A stretch of DNA of 64,000 nt, taken from positions 310,001-374,000 of the forward strand of contig CAVZIE010000027.1 in NCBI GenBank assembly GCA_963775185.1, given 5' to 3'. Under the pieces are notes generated by a model. The model ran no database searches. It was given only the letters and a program-made list of their open reading frames with translations, and was not told where the DNA came from. A program made the translations under genes and the position numbers. Shown here one piece after another: positions 39,839 to 49,000 of this stretch. Each line of letters starts with the position of its first letter. Within the stretch, counting starts at the first letter, position 1. Source of the stretch: JAPSGB01 sp963775185 (lineage in GTDB: Bacteria > Myxococcota_A > Polyangia > Polyangiales > Polyangiaceae).

Positions 39839-40483
39839 ATGTGGCACATGCATCGCTCTCGTCTGCTCCTGCTCGTGACGCTCGTGATCGCGACGCTTCT
39901 GGCGTGCAAGCGCTCGCGGAGCGACGGTGCCGCCGCCGGCAGCGCCGCGACCGTCGCCACCTCCGGCGGGGCGCCCGCCGCGGCCCATGGCAGCGGGCCG
40001 GCCGCGCTCGCCCTGCAGGACGCCAGCGGCGCCAGCGTCGCGAGCGTCGCCGACACCAAGGCGAGCTACCGCGAGGTCGACTGCACGGTGGCAGGCGGCG
40101 GGCAGCTGTCACTCGACTGCGGCAGCACCCACGTCAAGGTCAAGGCGCGCGACGACGGAGGTATCAAGCTCGCCGTCGACGGCGGAGCCGAGATCAAGCT
40201 CAAGCTCAAGGAGGGCGGCTGGAAAGTCGAGGACGGGAGCGACCGCGAGCTCGCGCGCATCAAGCGCAAGGATCCCGGCTACGTGCTCGAGGTCGACGCG
40301 AACCGGGTTGCGAGCGTCGCCATCTCCGGCGCGGCGGTCGAGGTGCGCGACGCCCGGGGCGCGACGCTCTACAAGGGATCGGGATTCGTGCACCACCCCG
40401 AGCTCGCCATCGCGCTGGCGTTGCCGGAGTCGCAGCTCGCGCCCGCGCAACGTGCGGCGATGCTCGCCTGGGTTTCCCGTTGA
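39839..40483 (+). CDS. Lipoprotein of unknown function
   Basis: A protein of 214 residues. The N-terminus (MWHMHRSRLLLLVTLVIATL, then LAC) has a lipobox; a second ATG three codons on is possible. After an Ala/Gly/Ser linker, residues 75-170 form a beta-rich Lys/Asp domain (HVKVKARDDGGIKLAVDG), and the C-terminus is helical. No family is recognised. It is convergent with the degenerate receiver gene, 18 bp apart. Confidence 0.75.
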   Translation: MWHMHRSRLLLLVTLVIATLLACKRSRSDGAAAGSAATVATSGGAPAAAHGSGPAALALQDASGASVASVADTKASYREVDCTVAGGGQLSLDCGSTHVKVKARDDGGIKLAVDGGAEIKLKLKEGGWKVEDGSDRELARIKRKDPGYVLEVDANRVASVAISGAAVEVRDARGATLYKGSGFVHHPELAIALALPESQLAPAQRAAMLAWVSR

Positions 40484-40501
40484 ACGGGTCCGGGTCGGCC
40501 G

Positions 40502-40936
40502 TCAGCGCTTGCGCCGCGCCCCGGACTTGAACTCCGGGCGGCCCGGCGTGGCGTCTTCCGCGCCGGCGACGCGGGCACGCGACACGCTGTCCGCGATGGC
40601 GTCCGCGATCACGCAGGACAGGTGGTGGATCCCGTTCGAGCGGTGCACGAAGCTTCCGAGGTTGCTCGCGCGCAATCTGACGTCGGTGTCCGTCTCGTCG
40701 CCGTAGAACACGACCGCTCTGACGCGGTTCTCGGCGAGCAGCCAGCCGGCGAGCGCGATGCCGCTCCCGTCCGGGAGCTGGGTGTTGAACACGCCGCAAT
40801 CGAACGGTCCCGAATGGCGATTCGCCTCGGCGGCCGTGCCGGCGACCGTCACCAGGTCGTCGTTGCGCCCGAGAATCGCGGCCACTGCCCGCGCCACGGC
40901 CCGGACCGGTTCGACGACCAAGACGCGGTTTCCCAT
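40502..40936 (-). CDS. Degenerate response-regulator receiver domain protein
   Basis: A protein of 144 residues with the alternating helix-strand pattern of a receiver domain (RVLVVEPVRAVARAVAAIL, then FDCGVFNTQLPDGSG). The phospho-acceptor Asp expected before xxLPDGSG is Asn (VFN), and the conserved Lys of strand 5 is replaced in FVHRSNG. The C-terminal 25 residues are basic. It is therefore a pseudo-receiver that probably cannot be phosphorylated and may act through protein contacts. It is last in the leftward run, 59 bp after gpsA. Confidence 0.7.
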   Translation of the reverse strand: MGNRVLVVEPVRAVARAVAAILGRNDDLVTVAGTAAEANRHSGPFDCGVFNTQLPDGSGIALAGWLLAENRVRAVVFYGDETDTDVRLRASNLGSFVHRSNGIHHLSCVIADAIADSVSRARVAGAEDATPGRPEFKSGARRKR

Positions 40937-40995
40937 CGCACCTGGATGCTACCACCGATGGGCCGGCCCGGATCCGTATGCCGCGTGATGCTCCG

Positions 40996-42012
40996 CTAGG
41001 GCGCGAGCGCGACGAATTCTCGACCGGTCGGCGCCGTCATCAGGTCGCGCATCAGCTCGGGGGCGTTCCCGCCCTCGTAGAGCAGGTGATACACCGCCGC
41101 GACGATTGGCAAATCAAGTTCGCGGCGCAGCGCGAAATCGTGGATGGCGCGAGTCGTCTTCACGCCCTCGGCGACCATCTTCATCTCGGTCTGGATCTGT
41201 TCCAGCGTCTCGCCCTGGGCGAGACGGGTCCCCACCTGGTGATTGCGGGAGAGCCTGGATGCCGCGGTGGCCATCAAGTCCCCGATCCCGGCCATGCCCC
41301 CGAACGTCAACACGTCGGCGCCCATCGCCACGCCGAGGCGCGCCATCTCGCTCAAGGCGCGGGTGAGCAGCAGGGACTTGGTGTTCTCGCCGAAACCCAG
41401 GCCGGACACCATGCCCGCCGCGAGCGCGACGATGTTCTTGAACGCGCCGCCGACCTCCGCGCCGACCACGTCGTGGCTGTAGTAGACGCGGAAGTAGTCG
41501 CTCTGCAGGGCTGCCTGGGCGCGCTCGAACACCTCGTCGTAGTGCGACGCCACCAGCGTGCCGGCAGGCTCCCGCTGCGCTAGCTCGCGCGCCAGGTTGG
41601 GTCCCGTCAGCACGCCGATCTTCCGCAAGCAGGTCTCTTCGCGGATGATCTCGGTCATACGCTTGAAGGTGTCGACCTCGATGCCCTTGGTCCCGTGGAC
41701 GAGCACGTGCTGCCCGGTCACGTGACTGCCGATCTCGCGAGCGACCGCCCGCAGCCCGTGCGACGGCACCACCAAGATCAGTAGATGCGTCGCCGCGCAG
41801 ACGCGGCCGAGGTCGTGCGTCGCTTCCAGGTTCGGCGGCAGGGTCACGCCCGGCAGGTACACGCGGTTTTCGCGCGTCTCGTTGATCTCCCGGCACAGGT
41901 CCTCCCGCCGCGCCCAGAGCAACGTCTTCCGCCCGTTGTCGCTGGCGATCTTGGCGAGCGTCGTGCCCCAGCTTCCGCCGCCGATTACTGCGACGACTTC
42001 GCTATCGGCCAT
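40996..42012 (-). CDS. gpsA: Glycerol-3-phosphate dehydrogenase [NAD(P)+]
   Basis: A protein of 338 residues. The N-terminus has the dinucleotide-binding signature VIGGGSWGTTLAK. Substrate-domain motifs are intact: TKGIEVDTFKRMTEI, LTGPNLARELAQ, GAFKNIVALAAGM and GLGFGENTKSLLLTRAL. It reduces dihydroxyacetone phosphate to sn-glycerol-3-phosphate, the backbone of phospholipids. It begins 3 bp after the stop of a PlsB-like acyltransferase that would use this product, so the two form a two-step unit. Length matches the family. Confidence 0.97.
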   Translation of the reverse strand: MADSEVVAVIGGGSWGTTLAKIASDNGRKTLLWARREDLCREINETRENRVYLPGVTLPPNLEATHDLGRVCAATHLLILVVPSHGLRAVAREIGSHVTGQHVLVHGTKGIEVDTFKRMTEIIREETCLRKIGVLTGPNLARELAQREPAGTLVASHYDEVFERAQAALQSDYFRVYYSHDVVGAEVGGAFKNIVALAAGMVSGLGFGENTKSLLLTRALSEMARLGVAMGADVLTFGGMAGIGDLMATAASRLSRNHQVGTRLAQGETLEQIQTEMKMVAEGVKTTRAIHDFALRRELDLPIVAAVYHLLYEGGNAPELMRDLMTAPTGREFVALAP

Positions 42013-42015
42013 CGC

Positions 42016-43611
42016 TCATGTCTCCATCCGACGCCCGAGGTGATAACCCCGGAGCCGATTGCCGTAGAAGAGCAGCAGCCGTCGGTCCTGGTGGAACACG
42101 CGGTCGCCACGGCGTATCGCAGCGGGTTCGCTGTGGTACGTCGAGAAATAGCGCAAGGCGTCGTCGACGATCCGTGCGGCGTCGTCGCGTGCGAGCTCGG
42201 CGTCGAGGCGCGGGCCGCGCGGCAGGTCGCGGAGGGCAGCGACCACCTGCTCGACTTCCGCAGCGAGCTCCGCCGCGGTGAACGAGGGTGCCGCCCCGCC
42301 GGTGCGGAGCAGTCGGTAGAGATCCAGATCCGGGTTGCTGCGCTCCAGCAGGCGGAACAGCGCGTAGCCGACCACGTGCGTCGACATCACGACGTTGTCG
42401 CGCAGGAACGCCTCGCCGATCGCCTGCGCGGCCTCGTTCGTGTACTGGTGGTCGCGCTGTGGGTCGTGGACGGGCTCCCCGTCGCGCACGACGTAGCTCG
42501 CCGCGTCGACCGCGCGGCCGCGGGGGTCATGGCTTCTGCCCTCGAGATCGACGCGGTTGCCGAACAGATCGATCGGATCCGAAAACGTGATCACGATCCG
42601 GCTGTCCATCGAGACGATGCCGGAGAGGAACCTCAGGACGCGGCGCGGACGCGAGAACTCGTCGTCGTCGATCACGTACTGTGATCGGCCGACCTCCTTC
42701 AGGTGGTCGTCGATCAGTGTCTCGGCCTCGAGCACCAGCTTGTAGGAGATGGTGCAGGGTGCGAGATATATGTTCGGCTTGGGACCACCCGCACGCAGCC
42801 TGGCTACGTAGGCCTGGATCGCGGTTCCCAGCAGCCCCTTCTTCAGGTGCTGCTCGACGGCGCCGCTGCGGCTGCGCGTACCGCCCGGGAAGAACAGGTT
42901 GTGGTAGCCGATCTCCAGCGCGTACGTCGCGTACTCCTTGAGCACGTCCTTGTACACTTGCGACGACTTCTTGCGATCGACGCGGTACGCGCCCAGGTGG
43001 TTCATGAAGAAGGACACCAGCGGACTCTGGAACAGGTTCAGGCCTGCACCGTAGAGCAGCGGCGGCAGGCCCATCAGATGCACCGCGTAGCCGAGCACGA
43101 TGCTGTCCAGGTGCGACGAGTGTGTCGGCACGACGACCAGGGTGCCTTGGTCCTGCAACGCGCGCACGTGGTCGACAGCGCCGCCAAGCTCCAGGTGGTC
43201 CGACACACCGTGCGTGAGCTGGCTCAGCGACGAAAGCCGCGGGCTCATCGCGCCAAGCATGAGCGAGAGCCCCGCAGGGACCGCCGTGGTCGCGACCTTG
43301 TACACGCGTTCGTCGAAGCTGCCGACAATCTCGGCGGCGAAGCGTCGCGCCACATCCCTGAGCAGACGCACCAGATCAGTGCCCGAGGCGTGTCGCAGCT
43401 GGCGTTGGAGATCCTGGTAGTAGGCGGCGTCGGCGCGCGTCCGCGCGTCGTGGGGGTCTTCCTTGTCGAGCCGGCGACGCTCCTCGTAGAGCGTGTCGCC
43501 GATCAGGTCCTCCAGATAGCGGTGCGGCGTGGCGCCGGCCACACGCAGATGGTGGTCCACGACGCGGTTGGCCGCTTCGACCTGGGCTCGTTCCGTGTCT
43601 TCCGGGCGCAT
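42016..43611 (-). CDS. PlsB-like glycerol-3-phosphate 1-O-acyltransferase
   Basis: A protein of 531 residues. The acyltransferase domain (residues 150-330) has the HX4D catalytic motif in PTHSSHLDSI and the glycerol-phosphate motif FFPGGTRSRSG, with further blocks LYGAGLNLFQSPLV and YLAPCTISYK. It is shorter than E. coli PlsB (about 800) and lacks its long N-terminal extension. It should acylate position 1 of glycerol-3-phosphate. Tight linkage to gpsA (3 bp) supports this. A lysophosphatidate acyltransferase role is less likely from the G-T-R-S-R-S-G motif and size. Confidence 0.85.
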   Translation of the reverse strand: MRPEDTERAQVEAANRVVDHHLRVAGATPHRYLEDLIGDTLYEERRRLDKEDPHDARTRADAAYYQDLQRQLRHASGTDLVRLLRDVARRFAAEIVGSFDERVYKVATTAVPAGLSLMLGAMSPRLSSLSQLTHGVSDHLELGGAVDHVRALQDQGTLVVVPTHSSHLDSIVLGYAVHLMGLPPLLYGAGLNLFQSPLVSFFMNHLGAYRVDRKKSSQVYKDVLKEYATYALEIGYHNLFFPGGTRSRSGAVEQHLKKGLLGTAIQAYVARLRAGGPKPNIYLAPCTISYKLVLEAETLIDDHLKEVGRSQYVIDDDEFSRPRRVLRFLSGIVSMDSRIVITFSDPIDLFGNRVDLEGRSHDPRGRAVDAASYVVRDGEPVHDPQRDHQYTNEAAQAIGEAFLRDNVVMSTHVVGYALFRLLERSNPDLDLYRLLRTGGAAPSFTAAELAAEVEQVVAALRDLPRGPRLDAELARDDAARIVDDALRYFSTYHSEPAAIRRGDRVFHQDRRLLLFYGNRLRGYHLGRRMET

Positions 43612-43651
43612 CGGCGCCCCAGCCTACCAGGCATCCGCCCGGGTGCGCAGG

Positions 43652-44470
43652 TCAGGCTTCCGGCACCTTGCACCACACGCGGACAATCACCGTCCCGCGA
43701 ACGGTCCAGGGCGTGACGTCGACCCGGTCGACGTCGTCGAGCGAATCGACGGGCAGGCGGTGCATCAAGCGCTCCGCGACGAAATTGCGGCGGGCCTGCT
43801 GTGTCGACAGGCGCGCCGTGTCGGTGATGCGCACCACGAACGTGACCATCTCGAAGATCTCCTCGCCGGCCTCCCGGGGCCGCGGGGAGCTCTGCGGCGC
43901 CCCCGCCGCGGGACTTAGCGTCGACTCCAGCTCGGCCTCGATCGCCGCGAGCGTCTCGCGGCCAGCCGGACGGACCTGCATCGTGATCTCCGGCGAGTCG
44001 TCCGACAGGCGCTTGCGCACGCCGGTGGGTTGCTCGGCGGCGAGCTCCTCGGCGATCGCGGCGAGAGTCTCGCGTCCCGCCGGAGCGGATCCGAAGGCGA
44101 GCTCGGGCGACGAGCCGGAGCGACCGGGCTGCACCAGGACCTGCAGCCGCTCGACCGGTCGTTCCTCGTAGCCGAGCGTCGACAGCCGCGGGCGCGACGC
44201 GATCTCCTTGCGCGCAGCCGGCGCGCCGGCTGCGCTCTTGCCGGGCTCGTCCCCGCGGCCCGCGGCCTGCGCAATCGACAGGACCTCCTCGGCGATGGCG
44301 GCGAGCGTGTCGCGTCCCGCTGCGCCGTAGCCGACGTCGATGTCCGGTGCCGACGCGAGCACGGCGGGAGTGCGTGGGCTAGGCCGCGGCGGGAGCGGGG
44401 GGCGGCGAGTGGTGCCGCTGGCCTGCTTCGGCGGTCTGGTGCTCTTCGACTTGCGATGGCTGGGCGCCAA
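43652..44470 (-). CDS. Unknown protein with three AGRETLAAI motifs
   Basis: A protein of 272 residues. The start is a TTG at 44470, chosen because GGGAGGAGG, a strong ribosome binding site, lies seven bases upstream. The N-terminal 40 residues are basic and Pro-rich. The motif AGR(D/E)TLAAI occurs three times (about residues 51, 129 and 167) with similar acidic residues after it, spaced through otherwise disordered sequence. The C-terminal 65 residues form a compact beta/alpha domain (FEMVTFVVRITDTARLS, VRGTVIVRVWCKVPEA). No family is recognised. It lies between gltD and the acyltransferase, all leftward. Confidence 0.7.
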   Translation of the reverse strand: MAPSHRKSKSTRPPKQASGTTRRPPLPPRPSPRTPAVLASAPDIDVGYGAAGRDTLAAIAEEVLSIAQAAGRGDEPGKSAAGAPAARKEIASRPRLSTLGYEERPVERLQVLVQPGRSGSSPELAFGSAPAGRETLAAIAEELAAEQPTGVRKRLSDDSPEITMQVRPAGRETLAAIEAELESTLSPAAGAPQSSPRPREAGEEIFEMVTFVVRITDTARLSTQQARRNFVAERLMHRLPVDSLDDVDRVDVTPWTVRGTVIVRVWCKVPEA

Positions 44471-44580
44471 CGAACCTCCTCCCGAACCGGGATTGGTTCT
44501 TCAAGTATCGCACGGAACGCGCCGAGTCGGGCAGTCGGCGCTCATGCACTGTGGGTCTGTGTGCGCCGCTGTCGGCGGTT

Positions 44581-46005
44581 TCAGTCCAGCTCCGACCGGC
44601 CACTCATTAGATAGGCGTCGATTGCCGTGGCCGCGCGCCGGCCGTCGGCGATGGCCCACACCACGAGCGACTGCCCGCGCTGGCAGTCGCCGGCGGCGAA
44701 CACGCCGGGGACCGAGCTCATGCAGCGGGCGTCGATTTCCACGTTGCCGCGCCGATCCAGCGTCACCCCGAGATCGGACAGCAGGCCGAGGTGCTCGGGG
44801 TGCACGAAGCCCATGGCCAACAGCACCAGATCGGCTTCGATCTCGAACTCGCTGCCGTCCACGCGCTCGAACGATCCGTTGCGGAGCTCGACGTGCACAC
44901 CGTGCAAGCGCGCGACCCGCCCGTCCTTGCCGCTGAAGTGCTCCGTCGACACGCTCCAGTCGCGCTTGCCGCCCTCCTCGTGGGAGCTCGAGGTGCGCAG
45001 CATGATTGGCCAGAGCGGCCACGGCGTGCCTGGCGAGCGCGCGTCGGGCGGGCGCGGCATGATCTCGAAGCTGGTCACGCTCTTCGCGCCCTGGCGGTGC
45101 GAGGTCCCGATGCAGTCGCTGCCGGTGTCGCCGCCGCCGATGACCACGACGTGCTTGCCGGTGGCGACGATCGCCTGCTCGTCGGCAACGCTGTCGCCGG
45201 CGACGCGCCGGTTCTGTTGCTCGAGGAAGTCCATGGCGAAATGGATGCCCGCGAGCTCCCGCCCCGGGACCTGGAGATCGCGCGGCTTGCGAGAGCCCAT
45301 CGCGAGGCACACGGCGTCGAAGTCCGTGCGAAGATCGGTGGTCGTCACGTGTCTCCCGACGTCGACGCCCGCGCGGAACTCGACGCCCTCGGCGCGCATC
45401 TGCTCCAGGCGGCGCTCGACCAGGCGCTTCTCGAGCTTGAAGTCGGGGATCCCGTAGGTCAGCAGGCCGCCGATCCGGTCGGCCTTCTCGAACACGACGA
45501 CCGAGTGTCCCGCCCGTGCGAGCTGCTGGGCGCATGCCAGCCCGGCGGGTCCCGAGCCGACCACGGCGACTCGCTTCCCGGTGCTCTGGCGCGGCGGGAC
45601 CGGCTGCACCAGGCCGCCGTCCCAGGCAAGGTCGGCGATCGCATGCTCGATCAGCTTGATGCTCACCGGGTCGTCGTTGATGCCGAGCACGCACGCGGTC
45701 TCGCAGGGCGCGGGGCACACGCGGCCGGTGAACTCCGGGAAGTTGTTCGTCGCGTGGAGCTTCTGGATCGCCTCGGGCAGCGCGTCGCGATAGATGGCGT
45801 CGTTCCAATCCGGGATCAGGTTGCCGAGCGGGCAGCCCGTATTGCAAAACGGGATGCCGCAGTCCATGCAGCGCGCGCCTTGCTGTTGCAGCACCTGCGG
45901 CAGGACCGGGAGCTCGAGCTCCCGATAGTCGCGCACGCGCTCGGCGACGGGACGCCTCGCGGCCTCTTGCCGCGGAAACTCGAGAAAGCCGGTGATCTTG
46001 CCCAC
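44581..46005 (-). CDS. gltD: Glutamate synthase small subunit
   Basis: A protein of 474 residues. The start is the GTG at 46005 (MGKITGFLEFPRQEA), the family's usual N-terminus; CGGAG lies eight bases upstream inside the end of gltB. Cysteines for the iron-sulfur clusters are in CMDCGIPFCNTGCP and CPAPCETAC. FAD- and NADPH-binding glycine motifs VVGSGPAGLACA and VIGGGDTGSDC are intact, and the C-terminus has FAAGDCQRGQSLVVWAI. It passes electrons from NADPH to GltB. It starts 5 bp after the gltB stop. Confidence 0.97.
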   Translation of the reverse strand: MGKITGFLEFPRQEAARRPVAERVRDYRELELPVLPQVLQQQGARCMDCGIPFCNTGCPLGNLIPDWNDAIYRDALPEAIQKLHATNNFPEFTGRVCPAPCETACVLGINDDPVSIKLIEHAIADLAWDGGLVQPVPPRQSTGKRVAVVGSGPAGLACAQQLARAGHSVVVFEKADRIGGLLTYGIPDFKLEKRLVERRLEQMRAEGVEFRAGVDVGRHVTTTDLRTDFDAVCLAMGSRKPRDLQVPGRELAGIHFAMDFLEQQNRRVAGDSVADEQAIVATGKHVVVIGGGDTGSDCIGTSHRQGAKSVTSFEIMPRPPDARSPGTPWPLWPIMLRTSSSHEEGGKRDWSVSTEHFSGKDGRVARLHGVHVELRNGSFERVDGSEFEIEADLVLLAMGFVHPEHLGLLSDLGVTLDRRGNVEIDARCMSSVPGVFAAGDCQRGQSLVVWAIADGRRAATAIDAYLMSGRSELD

Positions 46006-46010
46006 GTTCG

Positions 46011-49000
46011 TTACTCCGCGTCCGCCGTCGCGGCGTGCGTGCTCGCCGCCTCCGATTCGCGACGGGCCGCCATCTCGAGAAGCACCTTGCGGTACTCGAC
46101 CGGCACAACCTTGAGGAAGCGCTCGACGACACTTTCCCAACGCTCGAGCAGCTCGGCGCCCTTGGTGCTGTTGGTGCGCTCGGTGTGCTCCGCGACGATG
46201 GCGGCGAGAAACGCGCGGTCGGCGGCGTCCGGCGCCTCCAGCTCCACGAGCCCCATGTTGCAGCGGCTCGCGAACGTTCCGTCCTCGTCGAGCACGTAGG
46301 CGATGCCGCCGCTCATGCCGGCGCCGAAGTTCCGGCCGGTCCGTCCAAGCACGATGACGCGACCGCCGGTCATGTACTCGCAGCAGTGGTCGCCGACGCC
46401 TTCCACGACGGCGGTCGCTCCGCTGTTCCTTACGGCGAAGCGCTCACCCGCCACGCCGTCGAAGAACGCGCGACCTCCGGTCGCGCCGTACAGCGCGACG
46501 TTGCCAATGATGACGTTGCGATCCGGGTCGAAATTCGCGCCCGGCGGGAGCCGCACGGAGAGCACGCCGCCGCTCATGCCCTTGGCGACGTAGTCGTTGG
46601 CGTCGCCTTCGAGCCACAGCTCCATGCCGTCGATCATGAACGCGCCGAAGCTCTGACCGGCGGAGCCCGTGAACGACATCTTGATGCTGCCGTTCGGCAG
46701 GCCATGCTTGCCGTGGCGGCGCGCGATCTCGCCGGCGAGCATCGCGCCCACGGTCCGGTGGACGTTGCGGATCGGCATGGCGATCTCCACCGTGCCTTGA
46801 CCGCTGTCGAGAACGCTTGCCGCGCGGTGGATCAGCTCGTGATCCAGGGCCGCCTCGAGCCCATGGTCCTGCGTGCGGGTCTTGCAGACGTCCACACCCG
46901 GACCCGCTTCGGCACTCGCGAGCACGTCGGAGAAGTCGAGCCGCGATGCCTTCCAGTTGTGCGACATGTCGCGAAGCCGGATGCGATCGACGCGCCCGAC
47001 CATCTCGCTGAGCGTGCGGAAGCCGAGGTGCGCCATGATCGCGCGGACCTCCTCGGCGACGTAGAACATGAAGCGGATCACGTGCTCCGGTTGACCGGTG
47101 AACCTCGCGCGCAGCACCGGGTCCTGCGTCGCTACGCCGACCGGACAGGTGTTGAGGTGGCATTTGCGCATCATGATGCAGCCGGACGCGACCAGCGGCG
47201 CCGTCGCGAAGCCGAACTCCTCCGCGCCGAGCAGCGCGGCGAAGACCACGTCGCGTCCCGTGCGCATCTGCCCGTCGGCCTGCAGGATCACCCGGCTGCG
47301 GAGGTCGTTCTTGACCAGGACCTGATGCGTCTCGGAGAGCCCGAGCTCCCAGGGCACGCCCGCGTGCTTGATCGACGTCTGTGGCGAGGCCCCCGTGCCG
47401 CCGTCGTGGCCGGCGATCAGGATCACGTCGGCGTGTGCCTTCGCAACGCCGGCGGCCACCGTGCCCACGCCCGCTTCCGCTACCAGCTTCACGCTGATGC
47501 GCGCCGCCGGGTTCACGTTCTTCAAGTCGAAGATCAGCTGCGACAGATCCTCGATGCTGTAGATGTCGTGGTGCGGGGGAGGGGAGATCAGCGTGACGCC
47601 CGGCGTCGAGTAGCGGGTCTTGGCGATGACCGCGTCCACCTTGTGACCGGGCAGCTGACCGCCTTCACCAGGCTTGGCGCCCTGCGCGATCTTGATCTGC
47701 AACTCCTCGGCGTTGACCAGGTACCACGTGGTTACGCCGAAGCGGCCGCTGGCCACCTGCTTGATCGCGCTTCGGCGCCAGTCGCCGTTCGGGTCGCGTT
47801 GGTAGCGCTCCTCCTTCTCGCCGCCTTCGCCGGTGTTGCTCTTGCCGCCGATGCGGTTCATGGCGATGGCCAGGTTCTCGTGCGCTTCGGCGCTGATCGA
47901 GCCGAAGCTCATGGCTCCGGTCGCGAAGCGCTTGACGATCTCGCTCGCGGGCTCGACCTCCTCGATCGGCACCGGCTGTGCGGCGGGAGCGAGGTCCCAC
48001 ATCTGCCGGAGCGTGATCAGCTCTCCGCCGGGGTCGTTGATGCGTCGCGAGTACTCCGCGTAGCTCGCGGCGTCCTCCTGGCGTACGGCGCGTTGCAGGC
48101 TGGCCACCGTGCCGGGGTTCCACAGGTGACGCTCGCCCTGGACCCGGAAGTGGTAGTTGCCGCCGACGTCGAGCAGCGGGGACGGCGCGACCCGCTTCGG
48201 GTAGGCGTGTTCGTGGCGCATCCGGCACTCCTCGGCGACGACGTCGAGATCGATGCCGGAGATGCGCGACGCGGTGCCGGTGAAGTAGCGCTCGATAAGC
48301 TCCGGGGACAGGCCCACGGCCTCGAAGATCTGGGCGCCGTGGTAGCTCTGCAGCGTGCTGATGCCCATCTTGCTCATCACCTTGAGCAAGCCCTTGTTCA
48401 CCGCCTTGACGTACTTGTGCCGTGCCGCAGCCGGGTCGGCGAGGCCGGGGAAGAGCCCGCTCCGGACCATGTCCTCGAGCGTGTCGAAGGCCAGGTAGGG
48501 GTTGATCGCGCCGGCGCCGTAGCCGAGCAGCAGGCAGAAGTGGTGGACCTCGCGGGCCTCGCCGGTCTCGACGATGATGCCGCAGCGCATGCGCGTTCCG
48601 TTGCGCATCAGGTGATGGTGCACCGCCGCGGTGGCGAGCAGGCTCGGCACCGGCGTCATGTGCTCGTTCGCGCCGCGATCGCTCAAGATCAGGATGCTGT
48701 GGTTGTTCAGCACCGCGAGGCTGGCCAGACGGCACAGCTCGTCGAGCGCCGACTTCAGGCCGGCGCCGCCCTCGGCGACGGGAAACAGCATGGGCAACGT
48801 CGCCGGTTGCCGGAAATGAAGCTGATGCGTGCTCCGGAGCGTGTGCAGCTCGTCGTTGCCGAGCAAGGGCTGCGGCAACTTGAGCATCTGCGCGTGGTCC
48901 GGCAGCTCGAACAGCACGTTTCCCTCGCCGCCGATGTAGTTCATCAGGCTCATCACCAGCTCCTCGCGGATCGGATCCACGGCGGGGTTGGTGACCTGGG

